Under the pieces are notes generated by a model. It worked only from the letters and a program-made list of their open reading frames with translations, was not told the origin of the DNA and did not search any database. From assembly GCF_015163075.1 (NCBI RefSeq), contig NZ_JADDXU010000012.1, positions 248,001 to 312,000 on the forward strand: a DNA stretch of 64,000 nucleotides, read 5' to 3'. Position numbers and translations under genes: made by a program. Source of the DNA: Streptomyces justiciae (GTDB lineage: Bacteria; Actinomycetota; Actinomycetes; Streptomycetales; Streptomycetaceae). Shown piece by piece: positions 41,838-49,557 of this stretch. Every line of letters starts with the position of its first letter. Positions within the stretch are counted from its first letter, which is position 1.

Positions 41838-43417
41838 TTGTGGTCCCTCTCGTCGTCGGCCTCGATGCGGGCCGGCTCGGTGGTCTGCTGGGTGAGTGCG
41901 GCCGGGTCCGGGTCGCCCTTGAGTCCGTTCCAGAACGCCTCGACCCACAGGCCGGGTTCGGGTTCCTTCTGCTCCGGCTCGGGGGCGGGTGCGGGCGTCG
42001 ACCAGATGGACGGCTTGCCCTCCCGCTCGGCCTTCTCGGCGGCGGCCTGTTCGGCAAGCCGCTGGCTGAGCGGGATCTTGACCCGACTGCGGCGCTGCGG
42101 CAGCCCGCCCGCCGTCCACTCGGTCACCTCGGGGACCTCGTCCGTCATGGACACGGTGGCCGGGATACGGGGGCTGGTGGGACGCCGCCTCTTGGGTGCG
42201 CGCTTGGGACCTTCGAGCGCACCCTCGGTCTTGGGCACGGCGCCTGCGCCGATGCCGTGGGCGAGTCCGGGAGCGGGCTCCTCGGTCATCATCTCGCGCG
42301 GCACGATGAGCACGGCGCGGACGCCGCCGTACGCCGAACTGCGCAGCGAGACCTGCATGTTGAACTGCGAGCACAGGCGTCCAACGACGGCCAGGCCGAG
42401 GCGCGGGGCATCGCCGAGGTCCTGGAGGTCGACGCCGGCCTTGGCCCGCTCCAGCATGCCCTCGGCCTTGTTGCGGGCCTCCTCGCTGAAGCTGACGCCG
42501 GCGTCCTCGATCTCGACGGCGACGCCGGTCTGCACCTCGGTCGCGGTGACGTGGACCTTGGTCTGCGGCGGCGAGTAGCGGGTGGCGTTGTCCATGAGCT
42601 CCGCGACGGCGTGGATGACCGGTTCGACGGAGATGCCGCGGATGTTGACCTGGGCGATGGAGTCCAGCTTGATGCGGCGGTACTCGAGGATGCGGGACAT
42701 GCCGCCGCGCAGCACGCTGTAGAGCGGGACGGGGTCGGGCCACTGGCGGCCGGGGCGGCCGCCGCCGAGCACGGAGATGGAGTCGGCGAGGCGGCCGATC
42801 AGCGCGGTGCCGTGGTCGATGCGCAGGAGGTCGTCGAAGACCTCGGGGTTGCGGCCGTGGTCCTCCTCCATCTCCCGGAGTTCGTTGTTCTGCTGGTGGA
42901 CGATGGCCTGGACGCGGCGGGCGATGCTGACGAAGGAGCGCTGGGCGGAGTCGCGCAGGGCTTCCTCGCGGTCGATGATCTCGAGGACCGTCTGGAGCAC
43001 CTTCAGCTGCGACTCGGGGAGTTCGCGGTAGGAGGGGTCGATGTCGCCGATGCGGCGAATCACCTCACCGGGGGAATTTCCGGATCGCAACCGGTAGATC
43101 GCGTTGGGCACGATCTCCTTGGCGAAGCGGAGCATCTCGGCCTCGTGGGAGGCGACCCGGCGTTCCAGATACGCAGTGTGACGAGCGTGCTCGGCCCGCA
43201 GGTCACGCAGGGCCCGGCCGCGACGTACCGCTTCGGCCGCCGTCGCGAGCACCAGGAGCATGGCGACGCCGCCGCACCAGCCGACGGCCGTACGGGCGGG
43301 CTCCGAGACGGCGGCGGCTGCGGCTCCGGTCGCCGCGGCCATCAGTATCGCGGGCAGCAACAGCACGCGCGCGTAGGGAAGTTCACGGCGTCCGGGTGGG
43401 GATTGAACACTCACCAT
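41834..43417 (-). CDS. cvnA: Conservon sensor histidine kinase-like protein
   Basis: 527 residues from the ATG at 43417, with AGAGGG five bases before it. Two hydrophobic segments (VLLLPAILMAAATGAAAA and VGWCGGVAMLLVLATAAEAV) anchor it. A helical region (about 70-230) contains FVSIARRVQAIVHQQNNELR, where a kinase H-box would be expected but no standard one is seen. The HATPase domain has AELMDNATRYSPP (N-box) and LGLAVVGRLCSQF (G2-like). The C-terminus is disordered and charged. First gene of the conservon; no response regulator accompanies it. Confidence 0.92.
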   Translation of the reverse strand: MVSVQSPPGRRELPYARVLLLPAILMAAATGAAAAAVSEPARTAVGWCGGVAMLLVLATAAEAVRRGRALRDLRAEHARHTAYLERRVASHEAEMLRFAKEIVPNAIYRLRSGNSPGEVIRRIGDIDPSYRELPESQLKVLQTVLEIIDREEALRDSAQRSFVSIARRVQAIVHQQNNELREMEEDHGRNPEVFDDLLRIDHGTALIGRLADSISVLGGGRPGRQWPDPVPLYSVLRGGMSRILEYRRIKLDSIAQVNIRGISVEPVIHAVAELMDNATRYSPPQTKVHVTATEVQTGVAVEIEDAGVSFSEEARNKAEGMLERAKAGVDLQDLGDAPRLGLAVVGRLCSQFNMQVSLRSSAYGGVRAVLIVPREMMTEEPAPGLAHGIGAGAVPKTEGALEGPKRAPKRRRPTSPRIPATVSMTDEVPEVTEWTAGGLPQRRSRVKIPLSQRLAEQAAAEKAEREGKPSIWSTPAPAPEPEQKEPEPGLWVEAFWNGLKGDPDPAALTQQTTEPARIEADDERDHK

Positions 43418-43687
43418 GTAGGCCCTCTGAAACATATCGGCTGGGAGGCGCATATTTGGGGAACAAGCGACCGAATACATCTCAACTCGGTGCGCTGCGG
43501 GCGAGCTTAGTCCGACCGGATCATCGCCGTGTCATATTCAGCAAGCACCTGAAATCGTCCCCGCGACAGGAGTACCCTCGGCTCCATTTACACGCTGAGC
43601 CGCCACTCGCACACGGTGCGTCACGGCGTACGGGCATGCGAGAGCCACTCACCGTGACGGGTGAAGGTCCGCTTCCGATACGGCGGT
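43418..43687 (-). promoter_or_regulatory. Presumed conservon promoter region
   Basis: 270 bases between the TetR stop (43688) and cvnA start, both minus strand. AT content is higher than average around 43440-43600. The only structure I note is a weak TCACC/GGTGA stem near 43649-43664 that might end the TetR transcript. No gene is seen. Confidence 0.35.
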
Positions 43688-44314
43688 TCAGACCCCGGCG
43701 ATGCGCAGCGCCGCGTCGGCCGTCGCCTCCGCGAACACCGACACCGGACGCTCGGGGTCGGAGCGATGGACGAGGATGACGCCCTCGATCAGCCCGAAGA
43801 CCAGATCGGTACGCAGGTCGAGCTCGCTCTTGGCGAGCGCGCTGCCGGCCTCGGTCGCGGCGAGCAACTGCCGGTAGGCGTCCTTGAGTTCGGCGCGCAC
43901 GGCACGGAACCCGGCGAACCGCTCGGCGCGCACCTCGGGCAGCAGGTACAGGCCGCCGAGGTTGTGCGGGCCGCCGCACAGCAGCTCGACGTCGGCGCGG
44001 CACAGCTCCCAGAGCCGGTCCGCGGCCGGGGTCGCGTCGTCGGCGAGGAGTTCACGGGCGTAGCCCAGGGACGGGGTGACCGTGGACTCCAGGAGCTGGG
44101 CGAGCAGCTCCTCCTTGCCGGAGACGTAGTGGTACATGGAGGCCTGGCGCATGCCCGCGCGCTCGGCGACCGCCCGCGTGGTGGTGGCCGCATAGCCGCG
44201 GACGGTGAACAACTCGGCGGCGGCGGCGAGGAGTTCGTCGCGCGGCTCGAGCCCGCTGTCCGCCCGCTGCGCGGCCCGCGGCCTGCCGACCCGTCGCCCA
44301 CCTGTCGTTCCCAT
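43688..44314 (-). CDS. TetR-family regulator of the guanidine/urea carboxylase genes
   Basis: 208 residues from the ATG at 44314 (MGTTGGRRVGRPRAAQR). The N-terminal HTH is clear: ELLAAAAELFTVRGYAATTT, then RAVAERAGMRQASMYHYVSG. The ligand domain is unassigned. It is transcribed divergently from the DUF1989-carboxylase-AtzF operon, and the perfect palindrome 44423-44448 lies between them, so it should repress both. A near copy at 36293-36314 extends its control to the APC permease gene. The inducer is probably guanidine, urea or a pathway intermediate. Confidence 0.92.
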   Translation of the reverse strand: MGTTGGRRVGRPRAAQRADSGLEPRDELLAAAAELFTVRGYAATTTRAVAERAGMRQASMYHYVSGKEELLAQLLESTVTPSLGYARELLADDATPAADRLWELCRADVELLCGGPHNLGGLYLLPEVRAERFAGFRAVRAELKDAYRQLLAATEAGSALAKSELDLRTDLVFGLIEGVILVHRSDPERPVSVFAEATADAALRIAGV

Positions 44315-44422
44315 GCGTTCGATCCTCGCACAGCGGGTCCGGTGACGATCTCCATCAGCCCTGGTGAGGGCTCGGTAACCGCCTCGCAACGCCCGGGCAA
44401 TCCGCGTGACCCACCTCGCTCC

Positions 44423-44448
44423 TAATTTCTGTCGCACGACAGAAATTA
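44423..44448. promoter_or_regulatory. TetR operator: perfect 12+12 bp palindrome
   Basis: Arms TAATTTCTGTCG and CGACAGAAATTA are exact complements around CA. It is AT-rich compared with its surroundings. It is 22 bases upstream of the first operon gene and 108 from the TetR start. The near copy at the APC permease supports a specific regulator. Confidence 0.8.
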
Positions 44449-44470
44449 CGTGAGGAGCCGGAGGTCCGCC

Positions 44471-45295
44471 ATGGCGACAGAGACCACCTACGGAGCCCGT
44501 GACCACGCCCGCGCCCAGGAAGGCACCCGCGCCGAGGCCATGCCCGTCGTCCCGGCGTCGGACTGGCCCGAGCCGCCCTGCGAGGCGGGCCACCTGGTGT
44601 GGGCCGAGACGGTCGCGGGCGGCAACTACACCCACCGCGTGCTCGCCCGCGGCACCGAGCTGCGCCTGACCGACCTGCGCGGCGACGCCTGCGCCCACCT
44701 CCTGCTGTACGCGGCGGACCGCCCCTGGGAGCGGCTGAACGTCGCCGACACGGTGAAGGTGCAGTGGAACGCCTACCTCGGCGAGGGCCAGCTGCTCCTG
44801 TCCGACCAGGGCCGCGTCCTCGCGACCGTCGTCGCCGACACATCGGGCCGGCACGACGCGCTGTGCGGCACCTCCACCCTCGTACGCAACACGAAACGCT
44901 ACGGCGACGGCACCCCGCAGTCCCCCTCCCCCGCCGGGCGCGAGCTGTTCAAGCTGGCGGCGGCCAAGAACGGCCTCGGACCCCGCGACCTACCCCCGTC
45001 GCTCTCCTTCTTCCAGGGCGTGGAGGTCCGCGAGGACGGCGCCCTGGACTTCACCGGCTCGGCCGGTCCCGGCGGCAGCGTCACCCTGCGGACCGAGCAG
45101 GACGTCACCGTGCTGATCGCCAACGTCCCGCACCCGGCCGACCCGCGCCCCGACTACGTCAGCACCCCGCTGGAGGTCCTCGCCTGGCGGGCCGCGCCGA
45201 CCGCGCCCGGCGACCCCTTGTGGGACGCGACGCCCGAGGGCCGCCGCGCCTTCCTCAACACCGCTGAATTCCTCACCGCCAGGGGGCTCGCATGA
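44471..45295 (+). CDS. DUF1989 urea-amidolyase-associated protein 1 (probable carboxyguanidine deiminase subunit)
   Basis: 274 residues; ATG at 44471 follows GGAGG by six bases. DUF1989 features: GGNYTHRVLARGTELRLTDL, GDACAHLLLYAAD and TSGRHDALCGTST, with the GRHD motif shared with the next gene. These paired proteins were long named urea carboxylase-associated; work around 2020 showed such pairs deiminate carboxyguanidine. It would therefore act between the carboxylase and allophanate hydrolase, releasing ammonia. ATGA overlap with the second DUF1989 gene fits a heteromeric enzyme. Confidence 0.9.
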   Translation: MATETTYGARDHARAQEGTRAEAMPVVPASDWPEPPCEAGHLVWAETVAGGNYTHRVLARGTELRLTDLRGDACAHLLLYAADRPWERLNVADTVKVQWNAYLGEGQLLLSDQGRVLATVVADTSGRHDALCGTSTLVRNTKRYGDGTPQSPSPAGRELFKLAAAKNGLGPRDLPPSLSFFQGVEVREDGALDFTGSAGPGGSVTLRTEQDVTVLIANVPHPADPRPDYVSTPLEVLAWRAAPTAPGDPLWDATPEGRRAFLNTAEFLTARGLA

Positions 45296-45924
45296 CGTCC
45301 GTGGTTCCCGCGAAGGCCCTCGTTCCGGTGAAGGCCGTCGTTCCCGCCCGCGCCGCCTGGTCGTCCGTCGTACGGGCCGGTGAGACGCTCACCATCACCG
45401 ACCTGCACGGCAACCAGGCCGTCGACTTCCTCGTCTACGACGCCCACGACACGTCCGTCCGCTACAGCGCGCCCGACACCCTCCATGCCCAGGGCAACAT
45501 CTTCCTCACCACCGGCACCGCGCTGATGTCGAACGAGCACACGCCGCTGATGACGGTCGTCGCCGACGACGTCGGCCGCCACGACACGGTCGGCGGCGCC
45601 TGCTCCAAGGAGTCCAACACCCTCCGGTACGGCCACCACACCTGGTCGCAGCACGCGTGCGTGGACAACTTCCTCGCCGAGGGTGCCCGTTACGGCCTCG
45701 GCAAGCGCGACCTGGTCTCCAACATCAACTGGTACATGAACGTGCCGGTCGAGAAGGACGGCACGCTCGGGATCGTGGACGGCATCTCGGCACCGGGGCT
45801 CTCCCTCACCCTGCGCGCCGAGTGCGACGTCCTCGTCCTCGTCTCCAACTGCCCGCAGATCAACAACCCTTGCAACGGCTTCGAGCCGACCGCGGTGGAG
45901 ATGACGATCGGGGCCGCCGGATGA
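45292..45924 (+). CDS. DUF1989 urea-amidolyase-associated protein 2 (probable carboxyguanidine deiminase subunit)
   Basis: 210 residues; overlaps both neighbours by four bases (ATGA each). Features: AGETLTITDLHGNQAVDFLV, DDVGRHDTVGGACSKESN and NINWYMNVPVEKDG. Conserved Cys/His/Asp residues in GRHD and GGACSKES are candidates for the metal or active site. It should form one enzyme with the preceding protein, converting carboxyguanidine to allophanate. An alternative is a regulatory or chaperone role for urea carboxylase, the older view. Confidence 0.9.
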   Translation: MTSVVPAKALVPVKAVVPARAAWSSVVRAGETLTITDLHGNQAVDFLVYDAHDTSVRYSAPDTLHAQGNIFLTTGTALMSNEHTPLMTVVADDVGRHDTVGGACSKESNTLRYGHHTWSQHACVDNFLAEGARYGLGKRDLVSNINWYMNVPVEKDGTLGIVDGISAPGLSLTLRAECDVLVLVSNCPQINNPCNGFEPTAVEMTIGAAG

Positions 45925-48900
45925 GCTTCGACACGCTGCTCGTCGCGAACCGGGGCGAGATCGCGGTACGGATCATCCGCACGGCACGGGAGCTGGGCCT
46001 GCGCACGGTCGCCGTGTACTCCGACCCGGACCGCTCGGCGGCCCACGTCCGGCTCGCCGACACGGCCGTACGCCTGGGGCCCGCGCCCGCGAAGGAGTCG
46101 TATCTCGACGCCGACCTGGTCCTGAAGGCGGCGAAGGACACCGGCGCGGGCGCCGTGCACCCCGGGTACGGCTTCCTGTCGGAGGACGCCGACTTCGCGC
46201 GGCGCTGCGAGGAGGCCGGGATCGTCTTCGTCGGCCCGACGCCGGAGCAGCTGGAGCTGTTCGGCGCCAAGCACACGGCGCGGGCGGCGGCCGAGGCGGC
46301 GGGGGTGCCGTTGGCGCCCGGAACGGGCCTGCTGGCCTCGCTGGACGAGGCCCTCGCGCGGGCGGCGGCGATCGGCTACCCGGTCATGCTCAAGGCGACC
46401 GGCGGTGGCGGCGGTATCGGTATGTCGGCATGTCGGTCCCGTGCGGACCTGGAGGATGCCTGGGACCGCGTCCAGCGCGTCGCCGCCGCTTCCTTCTCCT
46501 CCGCGGGCGTCTTCCTGGAACGCCTCGTCGAGCACGCCCGTCACGTCGAGGTCCAGGTCTTCGGCGACGGCGAGGGCCGGGTCGTCACCTTCGGCGACCG
46601 CGACTGCTCCCTGCAACGCCGCAACCAGAAGGTCCTGGAGGAGGCACCGGCCCCGGGACTCCCCGACCACGTACGGGCACAACTCGCCTCCAGTGCCCGC
46701 GACTTGTGCGCGTCCGTCGGCTACCGCTCCGCCGGGACCGTTGAGTTCGTCTACGACGCCGCCCGCGAGGAGGCGTATTTCCTGGAGGTCAACACCCGCC
46801 TCCAGGTGGAGCATCCGGTCACCGAGGAGGTCTACGGCGTCGATCTCGTCGCCTGGATGCTGCGGCTGGCCCGCGGTGAGACGGACGTCGTCCGCGATCC
46901 CGGCCCACCGCGGGGTCACGCCGTCGAGGCCCGCGTCTACGCCGAGGACCCGTCACGCGAACACCGGCCCAGCGCGGGTCTGTTGACGCGGGTCGAGTTC
47001 CCGCCGGGCGTCCGCGTCGACGGCTGGGTGGAGACGGGCACAGAGGTGACGACGTCGTACGACCCGATGCTCGCGAAGGTCATCGCGTACGGCTCCGACC
47101 GCGCCCACGCGCTGCGCCGCCTCGACGAGGCGCTGGCCCGCACCCGCGTCGACGGCATCGAGACGAACCTGGGCCTGGTCCGCGCCGCCCTCGCCGATCC
47201 GCTCTTCACCCGGGCGGCGCACTCGACGGCGACCCTGGCGAGCATCGCCGACCCCACCCCGCGCATCGAGGTCGTCTCCGGCGGCACCCTCACCACCGTG
47301 CAGGACTGGCCCGGCCGCACCGGCTACTGGCAGGTCGGCGTGCCCCCGTGCGGCCCGATGGACGACCGCGCCTTCCGGCTCGGCAACCAGGCACTCGGCA
47401 ACCACGAAGGCGCGCCCGGCCTCGAATGCACCCTCCAGGGACCGTCGTTGAGGTTCACGCACCCGACGACGGTGTGCGTCACGGGCGCCCCGGCCGAGGT
47501 CACGGTGGACGGCGTGCCGGTCCCGCAGTGGGAGCCGGTGACGATACCCGCCGGCTCGCTGCTGACCGTGGGCGCACCCGCCGAGCACGGCCTGCGGACC
47601 TACGTCCTCTTCGCCGGCGGCCTCGACGTCCCCGCCTTCCTCGGCAGCGCGAGCACCTTCACGCTGGGCCGCTTCGGCGGGCACGGCGGCAGGGCGCTGC
47701 GCACCGGCGACGTCCTGCACGGCGGCGGCGAGACCACCGGAACGCCGGTCACCGACCGGCCGTCGTACAGCTCGACCTGGCACATCGCCGCCGTCGAAGG
47801 CCCGCACGCGGCACCGGAGTTCTTCACCGAGGACGACATCCGCGACTTCTACGCCGCCGACTGGAAGGTCCACTTCAACTCGGCGCGCACCGGCGTCCGT
47901 CTCGTCGGCCCCAAGCCCCGCTGGGCCCGCACGGACGGCGGCGAGGCGGGCCTGCACCCGTCCAACATCCACGACACCCCGTACTCGGTCGGCGCCGTCG
48001 ACTACACCGGCGACATGCCGGTGCTGCTCGGCCCGGACGGACCCTCGCTGGGCGGCTTCGTGTGCCCGGCGACGGTACTGAGCGGCGAGCGCTGGAAGCT
48101 GGGCCAGTTGCGCCCGGGCGACACGGTCCGCTTCGTACCGGTGGACGTCGACGGCTCACCCCGCCCGGAGATCGTGGACGGCGGCATCCTCGCCCGCGAC
48201 GGCGACGTGACGTACCGCCGCAGCGGCGACGACAACCTGCTCGTCGAGTTCGGCCCGATGCAGTTGGACCTGGCGCTGCGCATGCGCGTCCACGCCCTGA
48301 TGGAAGCGGTCGCCGAGGCGGAGCTGGACGGGGTCACCGACCTCACCCCGGGCATCCGCTCCCTGCAGATCCAGACGGACCCACGGCGCCTGCCCCAACA
48401 CGAACTCCTCACCTCCGTACGGGAGATCGTCGACGCGCTCCCCCCTACGGACGAACTGGTCGTCCCCTCCCGCACGGTCCACCTCCCCCTGTCCTGGGAC
48501 GACCCGGCGACCCGGGAGGCGATCGCCCGCTACATGGCGGGTGTGCGCGACGACGCGCCCTGGTGCCCGTGGAACATCGAGTTCATCCGCCGCGTCAACG
48601 GCCTGGACTCGGTGAACGACGTCTACCGCACGGTCTTCGACGCGGAGTACCTCGTACTGGGCCTGGGAGACGTCTACTTGGGCGCCCCGGTCGCCACCCC
48701 CCTCGACCCGCGCCACCGTCTGGTGACGACCAAGTACAACCCGGCCCGCACCTGGACCGCGGAGAACTCGGTCGGCATCGGCGGCGCCTACCTCTGCATC
48801 TACGGCATGGAGGGCCCCGGCGGCTACCAGTTCGTGGGCCGTACGACCCAGGTGTGGTCGGGATGGCAGCAGCGCGGCGCGTTCGAGCCGGGGTCTCCTT

Positions 48901-49424
48901 GGCTGCTGCGCTTCTTCGACCGGATCAAGTGGTACCCGGTCGACGCGGACGAACTCCTCGACCTGCGGGCGGACATCACCTCCGGCCGCTTCGTGCCCCG
49001 CATCGAGGAGGGCACGTTCTCCCTCGCCGAGTACCAGGCGTTCCTGTCCGACAACGCCGAGTCCATACGGGAGTTCAGGACCCGGCAGCAGGCGGCGTTC
49101 GCCGCGGAACGGGACGCGTGGGAGGCGGCGGGCGAGTTCACCAGGGCGGAGGCCGCGGCAGCACCGCCGGCTCCCCCGGCGGAGGTGACGGTCCCCGAGG
49201 GCGGACGCATGGTCGAGGCCGAATTCGCCGCCTCCGTATGGCAGTTGAACGTCTCACCCGGCGACGAGGTGACGGCCGGACAGCCGCTCCTCGCGCTGGA
49301 GGCGATGAAGATGGAGTCCAGGGTGCACGCACCGGTCGACGGCGTGGTGACGGAGATCCTGGCCAGACCGGGCGACCAGGTGGAGGCGGGGACGGCGTTG
49401 CTGGTCCTCGGTCCCGCCAACTGA
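45921..49424 (+). CDS. Biotin-dependent urea/guanidine carboxylase
   Basis: 1167 residues, start MSFDTLLVANRGEIAVRII. Order: biotin carboxylase (1-445, with MLKATGGGGGIGM and the EVNTRLQVEHPVTEE signature); carboxyltransferase of the KipA/AHS2 then AHS1 type (GTLTTVQDWPGRTGYWQVGV to about residue 850); a helical linker; and a C-terminal biotin carrier domain with LALEAMKMES (biotinyl Lys1130). It makes allophanate from urea or carboxyguanidine from guanidine. Residue 694 is Asp in GAVDYTGDMPV; as I recall, urea-preferring fungal enzymes have Asn there and guanidine carboxylases Asp. With the DUF1989 pair, guanidine is the likelier substrate. Confidence 0.93.
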   Translation: MSFDTLLVANRGEIAVRIIRTARELGLRTVAVYSDPDRSAAHVRLADTAVRLGPAPAKESYLDADLVLKAAKDTGAGAVHPGYGFLSEDADFARRCEEAGIVFVGPTPEQLELFGAKHTARAAAEAAGVPLAPGTGLLASLDEALARAAAIGYPVMLKATGGGGGIGMSACRSRADLEDAWDRVQRVAAASFSSAGVFLERLVEHARHVEVQVFGDGEGRVVTFGDRDCSLQRRNQKVLEEAPAPGLPDHVRAQLASSARDLCASVGYRSAGTVEFVYDAAREEAYFLEVNTRLQVEHPVTEEVYGVDLVAWMLRLARGETDVVRDPGPPRGHAVEARVYAEDPSREHRPSAGLLTRVEFPPGVRVDGWVETGTEVTTSYDPMLAKVIAYGSDRAHALRRLDEALARTRVDGIETNLGLVRAALADPLFTRAAHSTATLASIADPTPRIEVVSGGTLTTVQDWPGRTGYWQVGVPPCGPMDDRAFRLGNQALGNHEGAPGLECTLQGPSLRFTHPTTVCVTGAPAEVTVDGVPVPQWEPVTIPAGSLLTVGAPAEHGLRTYVLFAGGLDVPAFLGSASTFTLGRFGGHGGRALRTGDVLHGGGETTGTPVTDRPSYSSTWHIAAVEGPHAAPEFFTEDDIRDFYAADWKVHFNSARTGVRLVGPKPRWARTDGGEAGLHPSNIHDTPYSVGAVDYTGDMPVLLGPDGPSLGGFVCPATVLSGERWKLGQLRPGDTVRFVPVDVDGSPRPEIVDGGILARDGDVTYRRSGDDNLLVEFGPMQLDLALRMRVHALMEAVAEAELDGVTDLTPGIRSLQIQTDPRRLPQHELLTSVREIVDALPPTDELVVPSRTVHLPLSWDDPATREAIARYMAGVRDDAPWCPWNIEFIRRVNGLDSVNDVYRTVFDAEYLVLGLGDVYLGAPVATPLDPRHRLVTTKYNPARTWTAENSVGIGGAYLCIYGMEGPGGYQFVGRTTQVWSGWQQRGAFEPGSPWLLRFFDRIKWYPVDADELLDLRADITSGRFVPRIEEGTFSLAEYQAFLSDNAESIREFRTRQQAAFAAERDAWEAAGEFTRAEAAAAPPAPPAEVTVPEGGRMVEAEFAASVWQLNVSPGDEVTAGQPLLALEAMKMESRVHAPVDGVVTEILARPGDQVEAGTALLVLGPAN

Positions 49425-49550
49425 AAGCGGCTGGCCCTCGGTCCCGCGAACTGAAAGCGGCGGGTCCTCGGGACCACGAACCGAAAGCGGCGGGTCCTCG
49501 GGACCACGAACCGAAAGCTGCCGGTCCCAAGGCCCGCGAAATGAAACGAG
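49401..49550 (+). repeat. Five tandem 30-bp units between the carboxylase and allophanate hydrolase genes
   Basis: Units start at 49401, 49431, 49461, 49491 and 49521. Consensus: CGGGTCCTCGGGACCACGAA, then CCGAAAGCGG. Units 3 and 4 differ only at the 29th base; units 1, 2 and 5 are more diverged. Unit 1 includes the carboxylase stop codon, and unit 5 runs up to the AtzF ribosome binding site (ACGAGG). One other frame stays open through all units and would read AAGPRxxExK repeats. Confidence 0.92.
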
Positions 49551-49557
49551 GAACCGC

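Noticed and set aside
44315..44470. Guanidine-I riboswitch upstream of the carboxylase operon
   Set aside because: The gap is taken up by the perfect TetR palindrome very close to the start codon, leaving no room for a structured leader of about 100 bases after a promoter; I see no matching conserved loops.
45657..45920. Longer carboxylase N-terminus from 45657
   Set aside because: It overlaps the second DUF1989 gene in another frame and is Arg-rich; biotin carboxylase homology starts right at 45921.
49401..49550. 30-bp repeats as a possible CRISPR array
   Set aside because: Units are directly adjacent with no spacers and lie between two operon genes; no cas genes are present.
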